Below are positions 1-7,920 of a stretch of 64,000 bases of DNA, piece after piece. The position numbers and the translations under genes were made by a program. The notes under the pieces are model-generated. The model did no database searches. It saw only the letters and a list, made by a program, of their open reading frames with translations, and was not told the DNA's origin. Location: contig NZ_CP012382.1 of the NCBI RefSeq assembly GCF_001267885.1, forward strand, positions 4,203,001-4,267,000, given 5' to 3'. Origin of the DNA: Streptomyces ambofaciens ATCC 23877 (GTDB lineage: Bacteria > Actinomycetota > Actinomycetes > Streptomycetales > Streptomycetaceae). Within the stretch, counting starts at the first letter, position 1. Each line of letters begins with the position of its first letter.

Positions 1-3
1 CGA

Positions 4-33
4 AGGCCCGGTGGTCGAGCGACCTCCGGGCCT
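4..33. terminator. Hairpin closing an upstream gene outside the window
   Basis: Arms AGGCCCGGTGGTCG and CGACCTCCGGGCCT pair with one mismatch around a 2-base loop. There is no U-tract, as is common in Streptomyces. It most likely ends the unseen upstream gene, which makes the binding-protein gene that follows a separate transcription unit. Confidence 0.6.
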
Positions 34-146
34 GTTCGCAACGTTGCTGTCTCATTGGTCCAGTACTTCTTGACGATTTCGTGAAGACAGCGTTGGCTTC
101 CTTCACCTGGGTCACCACAACACCCGTGTGTCGGAAGGTAAGCGCA

Positions 147-1265
147 GTGAACAGCCGTGCCCGTCGTATCGCCATATCCGTGGCCGCGTCCATGATGACC
201 CTCTCGATGGCCGCCTGCGGGGTGCTGGGCGCGTCGGAGAGCAGCGACAAGGCGAGCCCGACCAAGGGCAACGACATCACCGTGGGTCTGCTGCTCCCGG
301 AGAAGGCGAACACGCGCTACGAGCAGTTCGACTACCCCTACTTCAAGGCGAAGGTCGCCGAACTCACGCGCGACCAGGGCAACGTCAAGTACGCCAACGC
401 CGAGGCGAGCGCGTCGAAGCAGGCCGACCAGATGCAGCAGATGATCGACGACCAGGTCGACGTGATCGTCCTGGACGCGGTCGACGCGAAGGCGGTCGGG
501 GAGAGCGTCCAGAAGGCCAAGGACGCCGGCATCCCGGTCATCGCCTACGACCGTCTGGCCGAGGGCCCGATCGACGCGTACATCTCCTTCGACAACGAGC
601 TGGTCGGCGAGGTGCAGGGCCGCTCCCTCGTGGAGGCGCTCGGCGAGAACGCGGACAGCTCCGAGAAGGTCGTCATGATGAACGGCTCGCCCACCGACCC
701 GAACGCCAAGCAGTTCAAGGCGGGGGCGATGGCCGAGCTGAACGGCAAGGTGACGATCGCCCAGTCCTTCGACACCAAGGACTGGAAGCCGGAGAACGCC
801 GAGGCGAACATGACCGAGGCGATCCAGAAGATCGGCAAGGACAACATCGCCGCCGTCTACTCCGCCAACGACGGCATGGCCGGCGGCATCATCAAGTCCC
901 TGGAGGACGCGGGCGTCACCGACCTGCCGCCGGTCACCGGCCAGGACGCCGAGCTCTCCGCGGTGCAGCGGATCGTCACCGGCGAGCAGTACATGAGCGT
1001 GTACAAGTCCTACCCGCAGGAGGCCGAGAACGCCGCGGAGATGGCCGTGGCGCGGGTCCAGGGCCGGGACATCCAGTTCGACGCGCTCGCCCGCGACAAG
1101 GTCGACAGCCCCACCCACAAGGGCATCCCCGCCCAGCTGGTGCCCGTCGTCGCCCTCACGCAGGACAACATCAAGGGCACCGTCATCGCGGACGGCTTCT
1201 ACAAGGTCTCCGACATCTGCACGGCCAAGTACGAGGCGGACTGTGCGGAGCTGGGGCTGAAGTAG
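147..1265 (+). CDS. Sugar ABC transporter substrate-binding lipoprotein (xylose/XylF-like)
   Basis: Predicted 372-residue periplasmic-binding-protein-like lipoprotein of the xylose/ribose type (Peripla_BP_4 family). It would bind a sugar outside the membrane and deliver it to an ABC permease. The GTG at 147 is preferred over in-frame codons from 81 because GGAAGG lies 8 bases upstream. A basic N-terminus and hydrophobic stretch end in a lipobox (SMAAC, Cys24). The sequence QADQMQQMIDDQVDVIVLDA and the segment APVTGQD-like 'PPVTGQDAE' are typical of XylF-like proteins. The odd feature is that no ATPase or permease follows: the gene is bracketed by hairpins at 4-33 and 1359-1388. It may borrow a shared MsiK-type transporter or act as a sensor lipoprotein. 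Ligand identity is inferred from family resemblance only. Confidence 0.88.
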   Translation: MNSRARRIAISVAASMMTLSMAACGVLGASESSDKASPTKGNDITVGLLLPEKANTRYEQFDYPYFKAKVAELTRDQGNVKYANAEASASKQADQMQQMIDDQVDVIVLDAVDAKAVGESVQKAKDAGIPVIAYDRLAEGPIDAYISFDNELVGEVQGRSLVEALGENADSSEKVVMMNGSPTDPNAKQFKAGAMAELNGKVTIAQSFDTKDWKPENAEANMTEAIQKIGKDNIAAVYSANDGMAGGIIKSLEDAGVTDLPPVTGQDAELSAVQRIVTGEQYMSVYKSYPQEAENAAEMAVARVQGRDIQFDALARDKVDSPTHKGIPAQLVPVVALTQDNIKGTVIADGFYKVSDICTAKYEADCAELGLK

Positions 1266-1358
1266 TCCGGTTTCCCCTCTTCGGGGTGGGTCCTCTGGAA
1301 TACCCCCCGACAGGTGGATTATCCCGCTGATCGTCGCGAAGCAGGCTGGGAGTCACAA

Positions 1359-1388
1359 GGAACCGCACCGCTCACGTCGTGCGGTTCC
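1359..1388. terminator. Hairpin terminator after the binding-protein gene
   Basis: Perfect 10-base arms GGAACCGCAC and GTGCGGTTCC enclose a 10-base loop, about 95 bases after the stop of the binding-protein gene. Confidence 0.6.
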
Positions 1389-1443
1389 GTCCCGGCCGCC
1401 CACTGCGGTCCGGGGACTCCGTCGGACGAGGGGACACACTTCG

Positions 1444-1824
1444 GTGAACGTCAGAATCGCACGACGCCTGGGGGTCGGGGCCGTCGCCGCCCTGGCCCTG
1501 AGCACGGCGACGCCTGCCTTCGCGTACGAGATCGGCCCGCACTCCTACGGCGGCGAGCTCCGGTTCTGGACCGAGGGCAGCCGCTCGATCATGAACATCA
1601 AGGACACGGGATCCAGCCACTGGGTGAAGGCGGAGTACTACCGCGTGGCCCATTCGGGCACCAAACTGAACCTCTGGAACAAGGGTGGGCCCGACGGTCC
1701 GTCCGACAACGACGGCAACAAGGGCACCGTCGAGAGCAGTAGGGCCTCCGAGATCTTCAAGGCCCGCGGCACGGTCTCACGCAACAACCTGCCTGACTGG
1801 CACACCAACTGGTACTCCAACTGA
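1444..1824 (+). CDS. Small secreted protein, unknown function
   Basis: A 126-residue protein read from a GTG preceded by a GAGGGG-type ribosome site. Residues 1-27 form a clear Sec signal peptide (basic start, hydrophobic core, ending AFA), leaving a mature chain of about 99 residues. The mature part has no cysteine and is rich in Trp, Tyr, Asn and Ser, ending NLPDWHTNWYSN. I do not recognise the family. It lies just upstream of an ABC ATPase and a large FtsX-like permease, separated by a strong hairpin. That layout recalls lactococcin-972-type bacteriocin loci (secreted peptide, integral membrane immunity protein, ATPase), but the sequence itself is not a convincing member, so the resemblance is of arrangement only. 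Confidence 0.75.
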   Translation: MNVRIARRLGVGAVAALALSTATPAFAYEIGPHSYGGELRFWTEGSRSIMNIKDTGSSHWVKAEYYRVAHSGTKLNLWNKGGPDGPSDNDGNKGTVESSRASEIFKARGTVSRNNLPDWHTNWYSN

Positions 1825-1854
1825 CCGGTTCCGCCCGCGCAGTGTGACCGCAGC

Positions 1855-1886
1855 CTGACCGAGAGGCCGACCGGCCTCTCGGTCAG
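1855..1886. terminator. Strong hairpin between secreted protein and ABC genes
   Basis: Perfect 15-base arms, CTGACCGAGAGGCCG and CGGCCTCTCGGTCAG, flank a 2-base loop. The hairpin either ends the secreted-protein transcript or acts as a partial terminator or 3' stabiliser that lowers expression of the ABC genes relative to the first gene. Confidence 0.75.
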
Positions 1887-1943
1887 GCGTGCGTTGTCCG
1901 TGCCGCCCGCATCGAGTGATCCCCCCGACCAAGGGAGCTCCGC

Positions 1944-2630
1944 GTGTCCGCAACCCCTGCCCCACCCGTTCTGAGGCTGAGCGAGGTGGTCTACGGCGTG
2001 TCCGGCCGAAGCCTGCTCGCCGGTGCCGACCTCACCGTTCCCGCGGGCAGTTCCGTCTCCGTGATGGGACCGTCCGGAAGCGGTAAGTCCACTCTGCTGA
2101 TGTGTGTCATGGGGCTGATCCGCCCTCAGTCCGGGCGTGTCGAGATCGTGGGGCGAGACGTGACCCGGCTGTCCGCGAGGGCGCTCGCCGCCCACCGGCG
2201 CAGGCACGTCGGCATGGTCTTCCAGTTCGGCGAGCTTCTCCCGGAACTGACCCCGGTGGAGAACGTGATGATCGCGAGCCTGCTGGCCGGCGAGGCGGTG
2301 ACCGAGGCCCGTTCCCGCGCCGAGTCGCTGCTCACCCGCCTCGGTGTGCCCGGGGCCACGGCCACACAGGACCTGTCGGGTGGGGAGCGGCAGCGTGTCG
2401 CCGTGGGCCGTGCCCTTGTCAACACCCCCGAACTGCTGCTGGCGGACGAGCCGACCGGAGCGTTGGACGGCGAGCAACGGGAAGCCGTGGCCGACCTGCT
2501 GTTCAGCACCCCTCGGGAACATGGGTGCGCCCTGGTGGTGGTGACCCACGATCCGATGGTGGCCGGGCGCGCCGACGTGCGGCTGCGTGTGCACGAGGGG
2601 CGACTGGTCCAGGCCGAGGAGGCGCGGTGA
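1944..2630 (+). CDS. ABC transporter ATP-binding protein (MacB/LolD type)
   Basis: A complete 228-residue nucleotide-binding subunit that powers the adjoining FtsX-type permease. Walker A GPSGSGKST is at residues 42-50, the Q-loop Gln at about 93, signature LSGGE at 144-148, Walker B LLLADE at 164-169 with DEPTGALD, and the switch His at 202 in VTHD. The GTG start has AGGGAG upstream. The stop codon overlaps the permease start in GTGA, indicating translational coupling. The MacB/LolD class works with few-segment permeases on lipoproteins, peptides or envelope stress rather than in nutrient uptake. The substrate is unknown; the secreted protein upstream is a candidate. Confidence 0.92.
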   Translation: MSATPAPPVLRLSEVVYGVSGRSLLAGADLTVPAGSSVSVMGPSGSGKSTLLMCVMGLIRPQSGRVEIVGRDVTRLSARALAAHRRRHVGMVFQFGELLPELTPVENVMIASLLAGEAVTEARSRAESLLTRLGVPGATATQDLSGGERQRVAVGRALVNTPELLLADEPTGALDGEQREAVADLLFSTPREHGCALVVVTHDPMVAGRADVRLRVHEGRLVQAEEAR

Positions 2631-4792
2631 ACGGCGGCGGCCTGCGATGGCGGCTGCTGCGCATGGGGCGGGCGGCGTCCCGGGCGGCCGAAGCAGGCCG
2701 TATCCGGTACTTCGCCCTGTTCGCGGCGACCACCGTGTCGGTGCTCGCCGTCTGCGGATTCCTCCTCGCTGCCTCCTCCTTCGACGGCCGTGCGGAGCGC
2801 AGCCAGGCTCGTTGGCCGCGGGTCGCCGCCCCCGAGTCCGCCACCCTGCTGTGGCGGGCGACACTGGCGAGTGTCGACGACCGCCAGTACGACGTGGTCT
2901 ACGTCGAGCCCCTCGTTTCCGACGCACCCCTGCCGCCCGGCCTGAGCCGGTGGCCGAAACGCGGCGAGGCCGTGCTCTCCCCCGCGCTGAAGGCCGTCGG
3001 GCCTCAGGTGCGCGCCGAGTACGGGCGGACAGCGGGGACCATCGCGCCGGACGGCCTGGAGTCGCCGAGTGAGTACTTCGCTTACGTACGGCCGACGGCC
3101 GAGCGCCTGGATCCGGACGCGATGACCAGGGCGTCCGGATTCGGCGTCTCCTGGGCACCCTCGCTCGGGGAGCACATGTACAACTTCGGCTCGAAGGAGT
3201 TCTACTGGGCCTATCTGGCGCTGGTGGGTCTCCCGGCCGGTCTGTTCGTCGTGATCGCCGCCCGGGTCGGCGCTGCGGCCCGGGACCGCCGGACCGCGAT
3301 CCTGACCGCGCTGGGTGCCTCCGGTACGGCCCGGGCGTGGTTCACGGTGGGCGAGGCGTGCCTGCCCATTGCACTCGGCGCGTCCACGGCGCTCGCGGCT
3401 GTCGCACCCGTACTCCTCACCGACGTGCCCTTGCCCGTCGTCGACTTCGTGCTGTACGTCCCCGACGCTCGGGCGGCGCTGCCCCTCCTCATGGGCGCCG
3501 TGCTGGGCGTGCCGCTCGCCGTTCTGGCAGCTGTTGTGCTGCTCCAGCCGCGATACCGGCCCGGCACCTCGACCCGGCCCGTGGCCGCGAAACGGCGCCG
3601 TGAGTGGATGCTGTGGCTGTTCCCGGTCGCCCTCTTCGGCACGGTGCGGGGGACCGACCTGGCCCCCTACGACCTGCGTCTGCCGGTCCTGGCGGCCGGT
3701 AGCGTGATCACCATCGCGCTGCTGCCCGGTGTGGCCGGGGCGGTGGTGTCCGCGGCCGGGCCCGTGCTGGCCAGGTTCGGAGCCGCGCGTGGCCGGGTGG
3801 GCATGCTGGTCGCGGGCCGACGGCTGGCCGTGGGTGCGCGCCCGGTCGCGCGCCTGGTGGCCGCGGTGGTCGTCGCGGTCGGCCTGGCAGCTCAGGGACA
3901 GATCGCGATCAGCCTGTTCACGGACATGAGCGACCGGGTGCACGCCGTGGAGGAACACCTCGGCACCAGCGTGCTGCGGGTGTCCACGACGCTGTCCACC
4001 GACACGGCCGATGTGGCCTCCTTCCAGAGAGACCTGGGGACGGGCGTGCACGCCCTGGCCGTGACGCGGGATTCCCGGTCGGGACGGACCGACCTCGTCG
4101 CGAGCTGTCCGGTATGGCGAGACCTGGGCGTCGAGTGCCCGTCCGCGGGTCCGGCGCAACTGCGCACCCGGCATGCGGGTCTGGCTCGGGCGGTGCAACT
4201 GGAGCGGTCGGTCGGGGCACGCCTGTACGCCCGTACGGGAGACGTCACCGAGACCGTGCGTAGGGGCGACGAAGCGGCCCTGGTGGTGCTGGCGGCCGAC
4301 GGGCGGCAGCTGGCGCTGTCGCGGGTGCACCAAGCCGCCAACGCGCACGTGGCGATGGCGACGACCGTGCAGGTGTTCGCGATGGCCGGCACCTTCGGCG
4401 GCAGTGGCGAGGGCATAGCGGCTCAGCGGTGGCTGGAGTTGCTGTCGGTGGCAGGCGTGCTGGTGATCGTGGTCGTGGCCGGGATCGGCTCGGTGGCGCA
4501 GTTCGTCCGGACGGGCCGCGAACTGGGCCCGGTCTCGGTGCTGAGCGGTAGCGGCCGTGTGTACTACGCGGTATCCGTCTGGTCCCTCCTGGCGCCCACC
4601 GCCTTCGCGGTGTGCGCGGCCGTCGCCGTGACCTGGTACGTGACGACGCCCTTGATGGCCGACTCCGCCGACCGGCTGTCGACGCTGTCGGCGGTGGGCG
4701 GGGCCGGGCTGGCGTGCGCCGCGGTGATGGCCTGGTGGGGTGCGCGTACGGCGTCCGCGGCCGGACTGGTGTGGCGCCCGCGCAACGACTGA
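2627..4792 (+). CDS. FtsX-like ABC transporter permease
   Basis: A 721-residue integral membrane protein starting at a GTG that overlaps the ATPase stop by four bases. A first membrane segment at about residues 28-50 is followed by an extracytoplasmic region of some 130 residues. Further segments begin near 190 (YLALVGLPAGLFVVIAARV) and recur through the middle. A second large soluble region and a C-terminal group of three segments follow. This resembles duplicated FtsX-type permeases of actinobacteria and the 7-TM 'bacteriocin-associated' proteins in general layout. Together with the upstream ATPase it should form the whole transporter. Export, extraction of a membrane-bound peptide, and self-immunity are all possible; the sequence does not decide between them. 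Confidence 0.85.
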   Translation: MNGGGLRWRLLRMGRAASRAAEAGRIRYFALFAATTVSVLAVCGFLLAASSFDGRAERSQARWPRVAAPESATLLWRATLASVDDRQYDVVYVEPLVSDAPLPPGLSRWPKRGEAVLSPALKAVGPQVRAEYGRTAGTIAPDGLESPSEYFAYVRPTAERLDPDAMTRASGFGVSWAPSLGEHMYNFGSKEFYWAYLALVGLPAGLFVVIAARVGAAARDRRTAILTALGASGTARAWFTVGEACLPIALGASTALAAVAPVLLTDVPLPVVDFVLYVPDARAALPLLMGAVLGVPLAVLAAVVLLQPRYRPGTSTRPVAAKRRREWMLWLFPVALFGTVRGTDLAPYDLRLPVLAAGSVITIALLPGVAGAVVSAAGPVLARFGAARGRVGMLVAGRRLAVGARPVARLVAAVVVAVGLAAQGQIAISLFTDMSDRVHAVEEHLGTSVLRVSTTLSTDTADVASFQRDLGTGVHALAVTRDSRSGRTDLVASCPVWRDLGVECPSAGPAQLRTRHAGLARAVQLERSVGARLYARTGDVTETVRRGDEAALVVLAADGRQLALSRVHQAANAHVAMATTVQVFAMAGTFGGSGEGIAAQRWLELLSVAGVLVIVVVAGIGSVAQFVRTGRELGPVSVLSGSGRVYYAVSVWSLLAPTAFAVCAAVAVTWYVTTPLMADSADRLSTLSAVGGAGLACAAVMAWWGARTASAAGLVWRPRND

Positions 4793-4855
4793 CGCCGGGC
4801 GTCCGCGGTGTCCGGTCGGCGCGGTGCCGCTCGGAGGGGGACCACGGCACGCCCG

Positions 4856-4895
4856 GACCCGGGGTGTGGACAGGGAACGGTCCGCACCCCGGGTC
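4856..4895. terminator. Bidirectional hairpin between convergent genes
   Basis: Arms GACCCGGGGTGTGGAC and GTCCGCACCCCGGGTC match at 15 of 16 positions around an 8-base loop. It stands between the permease gene (+) and the LuxR-type gene (-), so it can serve both. Confidence 0.75.
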
Positions 4896-4973
4896 ACTCC
4901 TCCGCGACGAACGATCCTTGTCCTTGGCAGGCTTCAAGGCGTCACCGTGGGCATACGCGTACCGTCGTACGCG

Positions 4974-5675
4974 CTAGAGGCCCCGAGCCTGTGTGCTCGT
5001 CGGCTGTGCGGGCACCTGCGCCTGCCAAACGATCCGGGAGGCCTGGACGCGGTTGTCGACACCGAGCTTGGAGTAGACCCCACGGATATGGTCCTTGACC
5101 GTGTGCGCACTGATTCCCAGCATCTCGGCCATGGCTGGGTTCGAGGCTCCGTCCGCCAGTAGGTGCACGATCTCCCGCTCCCGAGAGCTGAGCTTGTCCA
5201 GCATGGTGCGCGCGGTGGCCACCGCATCGGCCGTACGGCCTGGCCGTACGTATTGATCGACCAGGAAACGGGCGGCGACGGGCGCGAGTGCGATCGTGCC
5301 TGCGGCTGCTGCCCGTACCGCCCAGGGCAGGTGCCGCACGGAGTTGCCGCGCAGCAGGATCCCACGAGCACCGTGGCACAGCAGCATGCGTGTGGCGTGT
5401 TCCGACAAGTGGTCGACCAGTACGACGTGCACCGGTGTGGGCCCCGGGGCATTCGCCGCCGTCGGCGCGGCCGCGTTCGCCAACTGGAGGACGTCGAGTG
5501 CCTCGTCCGCGCCGCGGTGGCTGCTGACCAGCACATCCAGGCGGGTCGTCCGCACCATGGGTGACGCCGTCTCCGAGGCCTCGCCTACGATCCGGATCCT
5601 GCCGTCGTCCTCCAGTACGCGCCTGACGCCGGCCCGTTCAAGCGGCTCCGGGCCGAGAACCCCTACGCGTATCAC
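4974..5675 (-). CDS. LuxR/NarL-type response regulator with degenerate receiver
   Basis: A 233-residue DNA-binding regulator. Its C-terminus carries a typical LuxR helix-turn-helix (LSSREREIVHLLADGASNPA, then AEMLGISAHTVKDHIRGVYS). The N-terminus begins like a receiver (MIRVGVLGPEPLERAGVRRV). However, the strand that should end in the phospho-acceptor Asp reads LDVLVSS, and the usual Lys near GILLRGNS is absent. Phosphorylation by a kinase is therefore unlikely, and no kinase gene is adjacent. It probably responds to a ligand or acts constitutively. It stands divergent from a LuxR-type regulator at 5928 across about 250 bases, at the edge of a cluster of four LuxR-type genes. Confidence 0.85.
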   Translation of the reverse strand: MIRVGVLGPEPLERAGVRRVLEDDGRIRIVGEASETASPMVRTTRLDVLVSSHRGADEALDVLQLANAAAPTAANAPGPTPVHVVLVDHLSEHATRMLLCHGARGILLRGNSVRHLPWAVRAAAAGTIALAPVAARFLVDQYVRPGRTADAVATARTMLDKLSSREREIVHLLADGASNPAMAEMLGISAHTVKDHIRGVYSKLGVDNRVQASRIVWQAQVPAQPTSTQARGL

Positions 5676-5927
5676 GATCTTCGTCCCCCCATGGCCGCCC
5701 TGGTGCAGCAGACGGGTCGGTCAGGCCCCGCCGTCACCCAGCATGCACGCTGCGTACACCCCTCCGACACCTCCAGCTTGTTGCAACGAGGGGAAGTGAG
5801 GGGTGCGCGTAAGTGCTGATTCTGGTGCATTTCCGCTTCCGGTGGTGGAGGAGCCGTGTTGCGGACCCGGTCCGGGCCGCGCATAGTTGCGCTGCGGAAA
5901 GTGCCGGAACCGGGGGTGGGATGGGCG

Positions 5928-6974
5928 ATGGCCGGGCACGGGGCTCAGGAGCATCCACACGGTGCCGACCGGCTGTGCGCGGCCGGGGATCGCCTGTACT
6001 CCCGGGCCGTACGCCGCGGCCGGGTCCCCCGCCGGGACGCCGAGCCGGTCCCCTGCCTCCTGGAACTGGCCCTGCTCCACCCCGATCCCGACGACATGGA
6101 CTGGCTGGTGCCGACCTCCCCGCAGGAGGTCATGACCCGGCTGCTGCGCGGGGTCCACGACGAGGTCAGTGCCAGTCAGCGGCGGGTGGGCTCCGCGGTG
6201 GAGGCCTTCGAGTGGTACGCCGGGCTCGGCCGCCAGCTCCAGACCCCGGCCGGCACGGAGGGCACCGCGATCCGGGTCCTGGACGGCCTGTCCCGCATCC
6301 AGGCCGCCATGGACGAGGCGACGCAGGCCTGCACGACGGAGGTGCTCACCGTTCAGCCCGGCGGCATCCGGCGTGAGCACGAGCTGTCGGAGGGGCTGCA
6401 CCGGGCGCTGGCGCTGCGCGGGCGCGGGGTGCGGATGCGGGACCTGTACACGCACGTCGCCCGGCACGGGCAGGGTCTGCTCACCTACCTGGAGCTGATG
6501 GGCGACACGGTGGAGGCCCGCACCCTGGACGAGGTCATCGACCGCCTCATCCTCTTCGACCGCACGGTCGCCTTCATCCCCGCCAACACCGACCGCACGG
6601 TGGCCCTGGAGCTGCGCCATCCGGCCCTGATCGCCTACCTGGTCACGGTCTTCGAACGCCTGTGGCGCCTCGCGATCCCCCTCACCGCCCCGCTCCCCGA
6701 CACCGGCATCGAGGGCATCTCCCACCGTGAGCAGTCCATCGCGGCGCTGCTGGCGGAGGGCCACCAGGACGCGGTGATCGCGGAACGGCTGGGCATCAGC
6801 GTCCGCACGGCCCGCGCGCACATCGCCCGCCTCTCGGAGACCCTGGGGGCGGCCAGCCGCACGCAGTTGGGGGTACGCATCGCCCAGGCGGGCCTGGACG
6901 GCTCCCCGCCCCTGCCGGCGGCGATCAGCCTGCCTGATCAGGCTCCTGGTCGAGGATCCCCGACCGCCCGATGA
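5928..6974 (+). CDS. LuxR-type regulator, paralogue A
   Basis: A 348-residue protein with a C-terminal LuxR-type helix-turn-helix (GISHREQSIAALLAEGHQDA, then IAERLGISVRTARAHIARLS). A long N-terminal region has the recurring pattern DRLCAAGDRLYSRAVRRG..P..PCLLELALLHPDPDDMDW. The middle part (TVQPGG, LYTHVARHG, DTVEARTLDEVIDRLILFDR) is the TrmB/PLD-like sensor region found in many Streptomyces regulators of this size. ATG 5928 is chosen because the paralogues begin at the same place and GGGGGTGGG lies upstream; codons from 5856 are also open. Its 3' end overlaps the convergent paralogue B by 50 bases. The effector is unknown. Confidence 0.85.
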   Translation: MAGHGAQEHPHGADRLCAAGDRLYSRAVRRGRVPRRDAEPVPCLLELALLHPDPDDMDWLVPTSPQEVMTRLLRGVHDEVSASQRRVGSAVEAFEWYAGLGRQLQTPAGTEGTAIRVLDGLSRIQAAMDEATQACTTEVLTVQPGGIRREHELSEGLHRALALRGRGVRMRDLYTHVARHGQGLLTYLELMGDTVEARTLDEVIDRLILFDRTVAFIPANTDRTVALELRHPALIAYLVTVFERLWRLAIPLTAPLPDTGIEGISHREQSIAALLAEGHQDAVIAERLGISVRTARAHIARLSETLGAASRTQLGVRIAQAGLDGSPPLPAAISLPDQAPGRGSPTAR

Positions 6975-7920
6975 GGTAGCCGAGCTGCGCGCGGCTCTCG
7001 CTGCCGAGGGTGGCCGCGAGCTTGGCGATGTGGACGCGTGCGGTGCGGACGTTCATGCCGAGGCGGTCGGCGATGTCGGCGTCGGTGTGGCCTTCGATGA
7101 GGAGGGTGGCTATGGCGCGTTGGCGGGGGGTGATGCCGTTGAGCGTCGGTGGCTGCACGGCCTCGGGGTGCATGGGCGTGGCCAGGTGCCAGAGCCGGTC
7201 GAAGATGTTGACGAAGTAGGCGACCAGGGCAGGGTGTCGGACTTCGAGGGCGAGGGAGCGGTCGGAGCTCGCCGGGATGAAGGCGACGAGGCGGTCCACG
7301 ACGATGAGGCGCTCGGTGATCTCGTCCAGCGTGCGTGCTTCCACGTCCCCGGTGAGGTGCTCGTAGCGAACGCGTGTGTAGGGGGCGTGCCGGACCGTGT
7401 GCTGGTACAACGCACGGATGCGGGCGCCGCGGTCCAGGAACGCCTGATCCCGTTCCATCGCTGCTTCGTAGACCTCAGGACGTCTGCTGAGGTCGGGGTC
7501 GTATGGCTGGATGGCGAGCAGTTCGCTCCTCGCCTCGGTCATGGCTTCGGCGATGGCCCTGGTCGTACGTTCCTTGCCGGACAGGAGCCTGAGGGGCGAG
7601 GTCTCCTCGCCCCCGACGTTGCGTATGCCCAGGCGTATGAGGGGTTCGAACACGTCGGCCAGGTGCTGACCGCGCCGCCGTTCGTCGGCGATGCGGTCCT
7701 CGGACTTGCGCAGCAGCCTTTGCAGGGCGACGGTGGGGGCGACGGGCTCCAGTCGGGTCAGGTCTTCGACGGCCGGGTGCAACAGGCCGGTGTCGAGCAG
7801 GCAGGGGGCCGCGTCCGCAGCGGCACCGGGTACATGGCCCTCGCGCAGGGCGCGGGAATAGAGGGCGAGGGCCGCCTCGCACAGTTCCTCGTCCGTGTGC
7901 CGGTGCGCCCCTTCCGTCAT
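6925..7920 (-). CDS. LuxR-type regulator, paralogue B
   Basis: A 331-residue paralogue of the genes at 5928 and 7917. It shares the N-terminal pattern (ELCEAALALYSRALREG..PCLLDTGLLHPAVEDL), the sensor region (AIQPYDPD, LYQHTVRHAPYTRVRY, DVEARTLDEITERLIVVDR) and the LuxR helix-turn-helix (GITPRQRAIATLLIEGHTDA, then IADRLGMNVRTARVHIAKLA). It is translated from an ATG that overlaps the stop of the upstream paralogue C in ATGA, so B and C form one operon. It converges on paralogue A with a 50-base coding overlap. Confidence 0.87.
   Translation of the reverse strand: MTEGAHRHTDEELCEAALALYSRALREGHVPGAAADAAPCLLDTGLLHPAVEDLTRLEPVAPTVALQRLLRKSEDRIADERRRGQHLADVFEPLIRLGIRNVGGEETSPLRLLSGKERTTRAIAEAMTEARSELLAIQPYDPDLSRRPEVYEAAMERDQAFLDRGARIRALYQHTVRHAPYTRVRYEHLTGDVEARTLDEITERLIVVDRLVAFIPASSDRSLALEVRHPALVAYFVNIFDRLWHLATPMHPEAVQPPTLNGITPRQRAIATLLIEGHTDADIADRLGMNVRTARVHIAKLAATLGSESRAQLGYLIGRSGILDQEPDQAG

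Noticed and set aside
1638..4897. Long reading frames on the - strand opposite the ABC genes
   Set aside because: They are Arg/Pro/Gly/His-rich, have no ribosome site, and mirror genes with intact ATPase motifs; typical GC-rich shadow frames.
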